This document shows positions 25,699 to 33,430 of a stretch of DNA of 64,000 bases, one piece after another. The first letter of the stretch is position 1. Every line of letters starts with the position of its first letter. The notes under the pieces were generated by a model. That model worked only from the letters and a program-made list of their open reading frames with translations. It was not told the origin of the DNA and made no database searches. A program made the translations under genes and the position numbers. Source of the DNA: Bacillus sp. BA3 (GTDB lineage: Bacteria; Bacillota; Bacilli; Bacillales; DSM-1321); assembly GCA_002835675.1 (NCBI GenBank), contig PIZR01000002.1, positions 1,031,878 through 1,095,877 on the forward strand, written 5' to 3'.

Positions 25699-25732
25699 AA
25701 AAAAAGCATCCGACCATAAGGATGCTTTTTTT
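25699..25732. terminator. Bidirectional terminator between adaB and the DUF2690 gene
   Basis: AAAAAGCATCC pairs with GGATGCTTTTT around GACCATAA, with A and T runs on both sides. It serves the two convergent genes. Confidence 0.85.
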
Positions 25733-25743
25733 GCCTTTGTTTT

Positions 25744-26229
25744 TCAGTACCAAATGGTCACCGCTTTTTTATATGCATCACTATTAGGTATCGCATGTAT
25801 CCCTTGGGCCTGTGCCTTTCGCGGATCATAATCATATACCATTGGTGTATAGCACGAGGTCTGCCCGATATTCACAACTCCATTGCCCCCAGAACTGGCG
25901 CATGTATAGGCCTTACCATCAGTACTTCGGACGATCCTGGCATCCGCTTCATGGTTGTATACAGCGGGCCGTGTTACGGTCACTTTTGCCCATGCGGTTT
26001 TGCAGACAGTGCTGAATTTCAATTCTACGTACGAATTGGAATCGATCCATTTTTTATCCTTCGTTACCGCCGAACTTGCACAACTATTATAGTAAGGACT
26101 TTTTCCATCATAGGTGTGTGTTTCGGCCAGTGCTTGATTTTTTCCAAAACCAAAGTCGACAAGAAACATCGACAGTGTCATCACCATGGATAAACCTATC
26201 ATTTTAAGCTTTTTATTCAATACATTCAT
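25744..26229 (-). CDS. Secreted DUF2690 (YjfA-like) protein, copy 1
   Basis: A 161-residue exported protein. The signal peptide runs to about residue 36 (core GLSMVMTLSMFLVDFGFG, likely cut after ALA). The mature part has the family pattern HTYDGKSPYYNSCASSAVT, ELKFSTVCKTAWAKV and GQTSCYTPMVYDYDPRKA, with conserved cysteines likely to form disulfides. B. subtilis YjfA is the nearest family member I know; no function is established. A similar gene follows upstream at 26272, so this is a tandem pair. Confidence 0.82.
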   Translation of the reverse strand: MNVLNKKLKMIGLSMVMTLSMFLVDFGFGKNQALAETHTYDGKSPYYNSCASSAVTKDKKWIDSNSYVELKFSTVCKTAWAKVTVTRPAVYNHEADARIVRSTDGKAYTCASSGGNGVVNIGQTSCYTPMVYDYDPRKAQAQGIHAIPNSDAYKKAVTIWY

Positions 26230-26271
26230 CCTTTCTTTGCAAAAATATAGATGAAGGTTTTTCCTTTTTCA

Positions 26272-26733
26272 TTAATACCAATCGGTTTCACCTGCTGTAT
26301 ATGGCCAAAAAGCGACCGCTTTTGCTTTTCGCGGATCTAAATCATATACCATTGGTGTATAGCATGACGTTTGACCTTTATTTATTTCACCATTTCCTCC
26401 AGGAGATGCACAGCTAAATTGTTTATTATCAGTATTTCGGACAACCAATGCAGTTGCCTCCCCGTCTGTTTTAGCTGGTCTGCTTAGAGTGATCTTCGCC
26501 CATGCGGTTTTACAGACAGTGCTGAATTTCAACTCCAAATTGGCAGAACCGCCATTGGCATAAATTTTCACTGACTTCTTCGTGACAGCGCTATTCGCAC
26601 AACTATTATAGTAAGGACTTTTTCCATCATAGGTGTGTGTTTCTGCTGAAGCTTTGCTTACAAAAGAATCAAGGGAGCCAAAAAGTACTAAAGAAGCTAC
26701 AAAAAATGAAATGCATAAAACCATTTTTTTCAT
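26272..26733 (-). CDS. Secreted DUF2690 (YjfA-like) protein, copy 2
   Basis: A 153-residue paralogue of the neighbouring gene with the same start of the mature domain (ETHTYDGKSPYYNSC), ELKFSTVCKTAWAKI and GQTSCYTPMVYDLDPRKA, and the same WY end. The signal peptide is KKMVLCISFFVASLVLFGSL. The ATG at 26733 is chosen because the ATG at 26745 directly abuts the AAGGGG site. The two genes differ mainly in the loop after the first cysteine and near the C-terminus. Confidence 0.8.
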   Translation of the reverse strand: MKKMVLCISFFVASLVLFGSLDSFVSKASAETHTYDGKSPYYNSCANSAVTKKSVKIYANGGSANLELKFSTVCKTAWAKITLSRPAKTDGEATALVVRNTDNKQFSCASPGGNGEINKGQTSCYTPMVYDLDPRKAKAVAFWPYTAGETDWY

Positions 26734-27062
26734 TATTTCACTCATCCCCTTAACAAAATTTATACACTGTTCATCTTACAATTTTGTAATATTCTTACAA
26801 GTGATAAATTCCCTAGTTCATGAAAAACTACATCCCCGCCTTAAAGTTGCAGCCTGCCATCACTATTACATTCTTGTATGTCTCGCTTTATCAACTGAAT
26901 CAGCACAGAGACAAAGTCATTATCCCTATGAGCAATTCAGGACAAATAAGGTAACAACTAAGGACATATGCGTATCGAGCTGAGACAAAACGAGCCAATA
27001 GGCTGCCGTTGATTGGTAAGGATACAGGTCGATGTACTTAATGTTTTTTTTCAAGAAAAAAG

Positions 27063-27104
27063 AAAAACCCCAACAAAACTCGAATCGTTTTGTCGGGGCT
27101 TTAT
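27063..27104 (-). terminator. Terminator of a decayed Nudix gene
   Basis: CCCCAACAAAAC pairs with GTTTTGTCGGGG, with one mismatch, and on the minus strand a T-rich tail follows. No intact gene uses it; it fits the remnant at 27130-27272. Confidence 0.6.
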
Positions 27105-27129
27105 TTTCAATTAACGAGGTTTTCTCTGA

Positions 27130-27272
27130 TCAATCTAATGGTGCTTTCATAATAGTAATCCAATCCCGTTTCCCTACTTGCGAACCAGCAGGCCAATATC
27201 CCAATCTATGTACTTCCTCACGCCGATTTGAATGCGATTGGAATCGAAAACTTTCAACAACTCAGTTTCCAT
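27130..27272 (-). pseudogene. Remnant of a Nudix hydrolase gene
   Basis: The frame from 27272 gives METELLKVFDSNRIQIGV, the start of YfcD-type Nudix proteins. After a frameshifting deletion the next frame gives EEVHRLGYW, the conserved following segment, and then a jump to RDWITIMKAPLD and a stop. The Nudix box itself is missing, so the gene lost its middle and cannot be active. Confidence 0.55.
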
Positions 27273-27307
27273 TGGGCTTCACTCCCGGCCCTTTTTAAAA
27301 AACAGCT

Positions 27308-27574
27308 TCATCCTTTTTCTTTTCTCCAATTTTTCGGGTTTAAATAACCTTTATATTTAGCTGCCACTTCTTTCCCGACCAAAAGTGCTCCTGCCCAAAA
27401 CATGACCTCCGCAAAGACGATTGCACCTGTTATGACCCCCGCTTTAACCGCAGTCGAAAATGGGGTAAAAGGAGCTACGACAGGAATGATCCAAGTGAGA
27501 AGGGAAATGATCAGGAACCCCATCCCTACTTTGTAAAACCTCGATTTCTTTATTTCCTTACTTTCTTTATCCAA
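27308..27574 (-). CDS. Small two-helix membrane protein
   Basis: An 88-residue protein with a charged N-terminus (DKESKEIKKSRF), two helices (about 16-40 and 45-70) and a basic tail (YKGYLNPKNWRKEKG). It starts with TTG, supported by GGAGG eight bases before it. It resembles small conserved Bacillus proteins of unknown function. Confidence 0.65.
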   Translation of the reverse strand: MDKESKEIKKSRFYKVGMGFLIISLLTWIIPVVAPFTPFSTAVKAGVITGAIVFAEVMFWAGALLVGKEVAAKYKGYLNPKNWRKEKG

Positions 27575-27816
27575 TTAAATAACCTCCGTCATGATGATTT
27601 TCATTTAATTACACTGCCGAACATTTCACTTTCAAATATACCATTGAATATATTCTTTTTTTATACGTTTGAAAGTTCATTTCGTTTCATAAATAGCGAA
27701 ATAAAGATATTCCATTTGAGGAAAGCTAGGGAAAACTATCTATTAATGAATTGACTTTACTATTCTTAATGGATTTAATAATCTTATAACACTTGCATGA
27801 AGGAAAGGAAAATCCA

Positions 27817-28497
27817 ATGTACATTGAATTCATTGCCACAACGATAGAGGATGCCATTATTATCGAAGAATCGGGCGCAGACCGAATCGAGCTTGTCAGT
27901 TCTTTAGCCGAGGGGGGATTAACTCCCAGCCACGCCCTGATAGAAGCTATCGTCAATTCAGTAAAGATACCAGTCAACGTGATGGTAAGGCCTCATAGCC
28001 AGTCGTTTAGTTATACGAAAAATGATTTGGAAATAATGAAAAAAGATATCGAAATCATTCGATCACTGGGAGCCAACGGGGTTGTATTGGGTGCATTAAA
28101 TGAAAATAATGAAATCAATCGACCATATCTCGAAGAATTATTGACGGTATGTGAAGGTTTGGAGATTACATTCCACCGAGCCATCGATGAAACAAACGAC
28201 CCGGTCATTTCAGCTGAAATGCTAGCACAATATCCAGAAATCACAACGATATTGACCTCAGGAGGTAATGGGGATCTCCCCAGCCGCATGAAAACGATTC
28301 AACAAATGAAAAGAGTCAGCGGCGACATAGCCATACTGGTTGGAAGCGGCTTAAATAAGGATAATATCCTTTCTATCCATTCCGAACTGCATACCGGTCA
28401 CTATCATTTCGGTACGGCTGTTCGAAAAAATAACAGTATGATTGAAGGAGTTACATTAGAAAAAGCAAAAGAAATCGTAAACTTGCTAAAGAAATAA
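27817..28497 (+). CDS. cutC: CutC family protein
   Basis: A 226-residue TIM-barrel CutC protein, a family linked to copper homeostasis whose exact activity is unsettled. Motifs: GADRIELVSSLAEGGLTPS, VNVMVRPHSQSF, GLEITFHRAIDE and ILTSGG. The ATG at 27817 has GGAAAGG eight bases before it and gives the family start MYIEFIATT; an earlier in-frame ATG at 27793 has none. It stands alone. Confidence 0.9.
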   Translation: MYIEFIATTIEDAIIIEESGADRIELVSSLAEGGLTPSHALIEAIVNSVKIPVNVMVRPHSQSFSYTKNDLEIMKKDIEIIRSLGANGVVLGALNENNEINRPYLEELLTVCEGLEITFHRAIDETNDPVISAEMLAQYPEITTILTSGGNGDLPSRMKTIQQMKRVSGDIAILVGSGLNKDNILSIHSELHTGHYHFGTAVRKNNSMIEGVTLEKAKEIVNLLKK

Positions 28498-28502
28498 TGT
28501 CG

Positions 28503-28535
28503 AAAAGGGATCATTTAACTGGTCCCTTCTGTTTG
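28503..28535 (+). terminator. Weak terminator after cutC
   Basis: AAAGGGATC pairs imperfectly with GGTCCCTT and is followed by a modest T-rich stretch. Confidence 0.45.
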
Positions 28536-28574
28536 TCAAAAGGGGTTCTATCAAAATTTTAAATCAATGTTGAT

Positions 28575-28715
28575 GAAACGGAAGGTGCGAGACTCCTGTG
28601 GGAAAGCGCCTCCAGGGGGAGACCGCAGGCGCAAAGGCGCCGAGGAAGCTCCCGGACCGCCCGCGGAAAGCGAGTGCCTGGAGGCAACGTTTGAATTTGT
28701 CTACAATCTGAAGGT
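28575..28715 (+). repeat. GC-rich dispersed element, copy A
   Basis: About 140 bp containing GTGCGAGACTCCTG, CCGCAGGCGCAAAGGCGCCG, CGCCCGCGGAAAGCGAGTGC, CTGGAG and the end TTTGTCTACAATCTGAAG. Related copies are at 62487-62665 and 62795-62980. It is far more GC-rich than its surroundings, has several self-complementary blocks and no sensible frame. Its 3' end runs into the stop codon of the convergent membrane-protein gene. Confidence 0.85.
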
Positions 28716-28721
28716 CCCATT

Positions 28722-29134
28722 TCAAGATACAGAGCTCTTTTTTTGTAAAAAGACCGAGTCCCAAAACCAAAAAAACAGTGCCGCAGAAAGGCTTATTGCA
28801 TAGTAATTCTTTGTAGTTAAAACATCCATACTGAAGTCAAAATTAAGCACCGCACTATAAATGAATACAGCCAGCAAACAGAAAAAAATATAAAAACTAA
28901 AATAAATTAAACGAATTTTTTAGGATGTTTATTGAAAAGGACCTGTACCGGAACAGCAAATAATAAATAAGGGATAACAACATAAAAAGAAAACACGATA
29001 ATGCCAAGCACCCCCCAGGTACCGAAGCTAAATATAACCAACATCGTGGAAATCGACAGACAGGAAAAGACTAGACTAAAAAAATAATAAGGATCACATC
29101 GCTTAGCTCCGATACCTTTTGACTCATTTTCCAA
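28722..29134 (-). pseudogene. Multi-helix membrane-protein gene broken in an A run
   Basis: The gene reads 75 residues (MENESKGIGAKRCDPYYFFS..., two helices) and stops after NKHPKKFV. One extra A in the run AAAAAA near 28916 continues the frame as KKIRLIYFSFYIFFCLLAVF and on to WDSVFLQKKSSVS, giving 413+1 = 414 nt and 137 residues with about four helices. The exact length fit and the hydrophobic continuation support a recent one-base loss. I do not recognise the family. Confidence 0.5.
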
Positions 29135-29261
29135 AGTTCCATTTAAACTGGCACCTCAAGATGACTTGGATTTTTTTATTGCTCGATTGCCTCATTTTGT
29201 TGCAAAAATTTGCTTATTGAAGGTCACGGTTTTTCCCCTAGCCTTAACTTAACAAGTGCCC

Positions 29262-30128
29262 TCAAACATTTCTTTTGAGTGCGGGCCTGGTTCCAATTAC
29301 GACAGTGGCGTCCAGTTCTTCACACTTTACCATCTGCGGCATCATCCCGTATCCAGCAAAGATTTCAACGGTCTGCATCGCTTGCCGCTCACTCGTCTCG
29401 ACTAACAAATGGGAGCCCGGCGCCAACCAAAGTGTTGCCGAGGCCGCAACCCTTCGCTGGACATCAAGCCCGTCCGCCCCTCCGTCTAATGCCACCCTCG
29501 CCTCATGCATGCGCGCTTCATGGGGTAATAGACCGATTCCCTCAGTGGGGACGTATGGTGCGTTTGCGACCAGGACGTCAACACGTCCCCGTAAATTTGC
29601 TGGAAGCGGTTCATAGAGGTCCCCTTCGTATACCTGACCATTGATTGAAGTGACGTTACGACGCGCGCACCGCACCGCGGCTGGGTCAATGTCGACAGCG
29701 TACAACTCGATACCTTCGAGAACATCGCCAACTGCGGAGCCAACCGCGCCCGTGCCGCAGCACAAGTCCACTACGACTGCTCCTGGCATAGCGAGTGCTG
29801 TCACTTGGCGGACCAAAAACTCGGTCCGTCGGCGGGGTACGAAAACTCCGAGATGAACCTCTATCCGGATACCGCAGAATTCCGCCCAACCGATGACGTG
29901 TTCAAGGGGCAAACCCGCTATCCGTCTATCCACCATCCCAGCCAGTTCGGCCGTTGTCCCTGCCGCGTTGATAAGCAAACGGGCCTCTTCCTCCGCGAAA
30001 ACACAACCTGCGGCCCTAAGTTTAGTGACGATACTTGTATAAATGGTATCTCCATTAAAAACAGCAACTTTACTTCCATCAACATCATTGATTTTCCCGA
30101 GGTTAAAGGAATCATTCCTAAATTCCAT
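29262..30128 (-). CDS. HemK/PrmC-like N5-glutamine methyltransferase, probably horizontally acquired
   Basis: A 288-residue protein in the HemK family of SAM-dependent glutamine methyltransferases. The N-terminal helical domain covers about 30-90 (CVFAEEEARLLI), the SAM motif is VVVDLCCGTGAVGSAVG and the catalytic motif is NAPYVP in place of the usual NPPY. GRRT-like VPRRRTEFLV precedes the SAM fold. From about residue 33 the DNA is clearly richer in G and C than all neighbours, while the first 30 codons are AT-rich, so the gene appears transferred and possibly fused to a local 5' end. The true PrmC normally sits by prfA, so this may have another target. Confidence 0.8.
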   Translation of the reverse strand: MEFRNDSFNLGKINDVDGSKVAVFNGDTIYTSIVTKLRAAGCVFAEEEARLLINAAGTTAELAGMVDRRIAGLPLEHVIGWAEFCGIRIEVHLGVFVPRRRTEFLVRQVTALAMPGAVVVDLCCGTGAVGSAVGDVLEGIELYAVDIDPAAVRCARRNVTSINGQVYEGDLYEPLPANLRGRVDVLVANAPYVPTEGIGLLPHEARMHEARVALDGGADGLDVQRRVAASATLWLAPGSHLLVETSERQAMQTVEIFAGYGMMPQMVKCEELDATVVIGTRPALKRNV

Positions 30129-30213
30129 AAGTTTCCCCCTGTTCTCTTAAATTCTAAATATTCCCATAATCACAGTATACAACTTCTTAAACTGACCGTC
30201 CCCTTAGCACCAA

Positions 30214-30239
30214 AATAAAAAGGTTGCCGCAGCAACCTT
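30214..30239 (-). terminator. Terminator of the TipA/Mta-like gene
   Basis: AAGGTTGC pairs with GCAACCTT around CCGC; on the minus strand TTTTTATTTT follows. Confidence 0.85.
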
Positions 30240-30267
30240 CCATCATGAAATCTCTCAAACTTGAGTT

Positions 30268-31005
30268 TTAATTTTTGTTAGCGTCAGCAAAGTGCCCCAT
30301 CGCATCACACATGAATTTTGCCAACCCTTCACCATATTGGTCGATATTTTTGGTGAAGCGTTGATCGTCCACGTACATTTGACCTAATCCTTTGAAAGCA
30401 TCCAGCGAGTATGTGCCGAAGTTATTGTTCAAACAATCATACCATTCTTTAATTGCCTCTTGTGCCTCCTCCGACTTTGGCGAGCCATTTCGGATTGACG
30501 CAAGTTTTAAATAGATTGCTGATACAACTTTCTGTGCATCTTTGGACATGCCCGCCACTTTAGCCTTCGACTCATCGACAGCTTTATCCCCCCAAAGCTT
30601 GCGAGCTTCTTCTTCATATGGATTCTGACTGAAGTCAAACCCTTCAAATTTTTCTTTATTCGTCATTTGAATTTCCCCTTTCATATGTCTAATCGATTTT
30701 TCGACCGTCTTAATTAATTTATCGAGCTGACTGCGTTTCTCCAGCAACATTTTTTGATGTTGCTTTAACGCATCTTGTTTATCAAACGAAGAGCTGCTAA
30801 TCATTTGTTTTATTTCCTTTAATGGCATGCCAAGTTCCCTGAAAAACAGGATTTGCTGCAACATTTCAAGATTATCATTCGAATAAAGGCGATAACCTGC
30901 ATCGGTTATTTCCTCTGGCGATAATAACCCGATTTCATCATAATAATGCAGCGTCCGCACACTAATGCCAACCAAATCGGCTAACTCCTTCACTTTCATT
31001 GCCAC
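30268..31005 (-). CDS. MerR-family TipAS-type regulator (Mta/TipA-like)
   Basis: A 245-residue regulator. The MerR HTH is at about 1-72 (VKELADLVGISVRTLHYYDE, IGLLSPEEITDAGYRLYS), followed by a coiled-coil dimer helix (about 75-112) and a TipAS effector domain (about 125-243, ending EGLAKFMCDAMGHFADANK). TipAS domains bind antibiotics or other small hydrophobic ligands, and B. subtilis Mta activates multidrug transporters. It starts with GTG nine bases after AGGAGG. No transporter gene lies beside it, so autoregulation or distant targets are likely. Confidence 0.88.
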   Translation of the reverse strand: MAMKVKELADLVGISVRTLHYYDEIGLLSPEEITDAGYRLYSNDNLEMLQQILFFRELGMPLKEIKQMISSSSFDKQDALKQHQKMLLEKRSQLDKLIKTVEKSIRHMKGEIQMTNKEKFEGFDFSQNPYEEEARKLWGDKAVDESKAKVAGMSKDAQKVVSAIYLKLASIRNGSPKSEEAQEAIKEWYDCLNNNFGTYSLDAFKGLGQMYVDDQRFTKNIDQYGEGLAKFMCDAMGHFADANKN

Positions 31006-31204
31006 TGCTCTTTACCTCCTTCCGATATCATTAACAGTAAGGTATTACGCAACGTCAGAGTCAAATGGAAAAATGAAAATTTTCCGCCCAAATTTAAAAG
31101 ACGATCCTTCCTAATGAAGAATCGCATGTTAGCAGGGTTCACTCTTTGTAAAAGCTTCGAATTAAAGCAAATCTAATTTACTTGACCGCTATTGATGTTC
31201 ATAC

Positions 31205-31325
31205 ACTATGTAGTAAATTTCCCATTACTCGTGAATTTCCGCCTTTTACTCGTGAATTTAGTGCTTTTACTCGTAAGTTTCCGCTTTTTACTCGTGAATT
31301 AAACAATCTCATTATTCGTTAAGCG
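31205..31325. repeat. Tandem repeats with TTTACTCGTGAATTT core
   Basis: Four to five units of about 20-22 bp carrying TACTCGTGAATTT with variable tails. The same unit forms the long array at 49.95-50.38 kb. The 360-base gap between the two genes here otherwise shows nothing recognisable. Confidence 0.8.
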
Positions 31326-31366
31326 TTTGCTCTGCAAGAAATCTCGCTCCAATCTTAGCTAAACTT

Positions 31367-32215
31367 CTACCTCCAATGATTGGGAATGCTTAATGAAGGT
31401 GGTAATTTTGTCTTTGTGTCTCCTTTAGCCGAGTTAATCTGTGCTTGTGTGATAAAGAAGCTTCCGGTGAGATCGGCACCTCTTAAATCAGCGTCCCTAA
31501 AGTCTGCACCAATAAGATCCGTCACTCGCATGTCGGCTTCCCTGAGGTCGGATGCAATAAGCAAAGCCCCTCTTAAGTTCGCTCCCCTAAGGTCAGCACC
31601 TCTCAACTTTGCACCGATCAGGTCACTTCCCCTACCTATTTTGTTCGGCTTTTTTTTATTTTTCTTAAATGAAACCTTTGCACGTACCAGTTCACTTGTG
31701 CGCAGAAGTAAATCATTAACGATTTCTCTATGAGCTGGCACATTCAGGTCCATGATAGACTTTGGACTTTGTTGAGTGAGATATTCCGTGTCTTCAAAAG
31801 CGGCCTGCAATTCTCGGTGAAGAGGTTGCGCATCTTCTAAATTCAGTGCTTCATTTAAGTAGCAAAGCATTTCATGAAGTTGTTGCATAATAGGAAATAC
31901 ATCGAACATTTCCTTTGCTGACTCTGGGTTGTTCCTCCAATCGTTTCCATCATAGGTGTGTTGAGATACCTTTTGACCGGCACCGAAACATTCATATACC
32001 GTGCAGCCTTTATACCCTTTAGCTCTGAGATTTTCATGGATGCCGCAACGATAATCTGATTGCAGGTTTGAACATGGTGTACCTCCCACTTTATCAAAAG
32101 CAAAATCAGCAGATTTTGCATAAGGCAAAGCTACACAGCACAGACCAAAACAATTCTCACAGTCTGCACGTAATTGATTAAGGATACTATCGTTATTCGT
32201 TAATTGATTAAACAT
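31367..32215 (-). CDS. Pentapeptide-repeat protein with cysteine-rich N-terminal domain
   Basis: A 282-residue protein. The N-terminal part has a dense cysteine pattern (CENCFGLCC, GGTPCSNL, YRCGI, GCTVYECFGAG), suggestive of a metal site. The C-terminal part (about 195-260) is a pentapeptide-repeat helix of A(D/N)LRG units (LRGADLRGANLRGALLIASD, LIGADFRDADLRGADLTG). I chose the ATG at 32215 (AAGGAAG seven bases before it) over 32272. The same combination occurs in a group sometimes called oxetanocin A resistance proteins; function unproven. It stands alone. Confidence 0.8.
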   Translation of the reverse strand: MFNQLTNNDSILNQLRADCENCFGLCCVALPYAKSADFAFDKVGGTPCSNLQSDYRCGIHENLRAKGYKGCTVYECFGAGQKVSQHTYDGNDWRNNPESAKEMFDVFPIMQQLHEMLCYLNEALNLEDAQPLHRELQAAFEDTEYLTQQSPKSIMDLNVPAHREIVNDLLLRTSELVRAKVSFKKNKKKPNKIGRGSDLIGAKLRGADLRGANLRGALLIASDLREADMRVTDLIGADFRDADLRGADLTGSFFITQAQINSAKGDTKTKLPPSLSIPNHWR

Positions 32216-32479
32216 TCTTACACTTCCTTCTATAAAACACTGGCTCTGCCTTTCTATAATCAAAAGTTTCATACAGTATATTTTTTTGTTTTCATTTTAT
32301 CAAAAAAACCAATTTATCTATATATTAACAAAATACAAATAAACAAGAAATGATATTCCACTTGATACGGCGGCTGAAATTGATCATTAGAGGGAAGCAA
32401 GTGATTTCCATAATATTTTGAAGAATAATTAATCATGTTATAATTTATTCAAGATCACGGTACTCTAGGGGGTGTAGGC

Positions 32480-33052
32480 ATGTATCCTTTTGATGGCAGG
32501 AAAAAAGGTGAGACAAAAATAGAAATGCAGCGTTGCAGCTATACGTTGGATACAAATGCAGAAGGAGAAATAGACGAAATGTCTTTTCAAATCGCAAGAA
32601 TTCTTCGGCCAATGTCCAAAGAGATCATCTTTTTATGTATTGGATCAGATCGTTCCACAGGAGATTCATTCGGGCCTTTAGTAGGGACGATGCTTAGAGA
32701 AAATCAAGTCCCTTATCATGTCTTCGGAACACTCGCAGATCCTGTTCACGCCCATAATTTGAAAAGTGTTTTGAAAGAAATAAAAAAGCAATTTAAAAAT
32801 CCCTTTATTTTTGGTATCGATGCTTGTTTGGGTGGTTATCATCAAATCGGTTCTATATTTCTGACAAAAGGTCCTTTTACCCCTGGTGAAGCCATGAATA
32901 AATCCTTACCTGAATTGGGTGATTATCACCTAAAAGCCGTCGTAAATTATTTAGATCCCCTTTTGCCCCAACAATCTTTAAATGATACGAGACTGCATAC
33001 TGTAATGAATCTGGCAAAGATTACCACAAGAATCATTGTTAAAAGCGGCTAG
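32480..33052 (+). CDS. yyaC: Spore protease YyaC (GPR-like, DUF1256)
   Basis: A 190-residue YyaC/Gpr-related protein with CIGSDRSTGDSFGPLVG and the second conserved block IFGIDACLGGYHQIGSIFL. The fold resembles the spore protease GPR, which degrades small acid-soluble proteins; the exact role of YyaC is less defined. AGGGGG precedes the start. CATGTTA, a SigF/SigG-like -10, lies about 50 bases upstream, but no convincing -35 was seen. It marks the organism as an endospore former. Confidence 0.9.
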   Translation: MYPFDGRKKGETKIEMQRCSYTLDTNAEGEIDEMSFQIARILRPMSKEIIFLCIGSDRSTGDSFGPLVGTMLRENQVPYHVFGTLADPVHAHNLKSVLKEIKKQFKNPFIFGIDACLGGYHQIGSIFLTKGPFTPGEAMNKSLPELGDYHLKAVVNYLDPLLPQQSLNDTRLHTVMNLAKITTRIIVKSG

Positions 33053-33060
33053 AGCAAAAG

Positions 33061-33093
33061 AAAAACCCCAATAAAGCCTTAGCTTTTCGGGGT
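33061..33093 (-). terminator. Hairpin between yyaC and a convergent small gene
   Basis: ACCCC pairs with GGGGT and an inner AAGC with GCTT. On the minus strand TTTTTC follows, so it best serves leftward transcription but lies only eight bases past yyaC. Confidence 0.6.
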
Positions 33094-33226
33094 AAACAAT
33101 GAAATGCATAACCTTGAAGGACACTCCCATGATTTGCGTTTTAAACATACATCATATTTTGTAAAGTTCCACTTTTCTTTTGCAATAACCTTTTTTTATT
33201 AAACACTCTACTATTCATTGCTATCA

Positions 33227-33373
33227 TTATGCTAAACCTGGGTCATTAAAGTAAATAACTTCTGATAGAACCTTATTGCCCCGAATATTACAGAAAACTT
33301 CCCTTGCTGCTTGTTCTGTTTCAAATTCATACATTACAATACCTCTGCTTTTATAGAGTGTGATGATCCACAT
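33227..33373 (-). CDS. Conserved small hypothetical protein, 48 residues
   Basis: The frame M-W-I-I-T-L-Y-K-S-R-G-I-V-M-Y-E-F runs on to LSEVIYFNDPGLA. It starts seven bases after a perfect GGAGG and is followed by a double stop region. The pattern (beta strand, EFETEQAAREVF helix, beta strand) looks like a folded small protein found in other Bacillus. Its function is unknown. It lies downstream of the second citrate transporter gene in the same direction, 57 bases away. Confidence 0.65.
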   Translation of the reverse strand: MWIITLYKSRGIVMYEFETEQAAREVFCNIRGNKVLSEVIYFNDPGLA

Positions 33374-33430
33374 TGAAAATCCTCCAATTTTAAAATATCC
33401 TTCTGCAAGATAGAGTAACCATTCCTTTTA

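Noticed and set aside
25795..26193. Plus-strand 132-codon frame opposite the DUF2690 gene
   Set aside because: Antisense to a gene with a signal peptide and family motifs; no start signal.
28575..28715. Insertion sequence
   Set aside because: No transposase and no clear terminal inverted repeats or target duplications could be defined from three copies.
28567..28803. Plus-strand 78-codon frame across the GC-rich element
   Set aside because: The same element occurs elsewhere without a conserved frame, so coding is unlikely.
29279..30218. Several plus-strand frames opposite the HemK-like gene
   Set aside because: High GC content produces long open antisense frames; the minus strand carries the conserved methyltransferase motifs.
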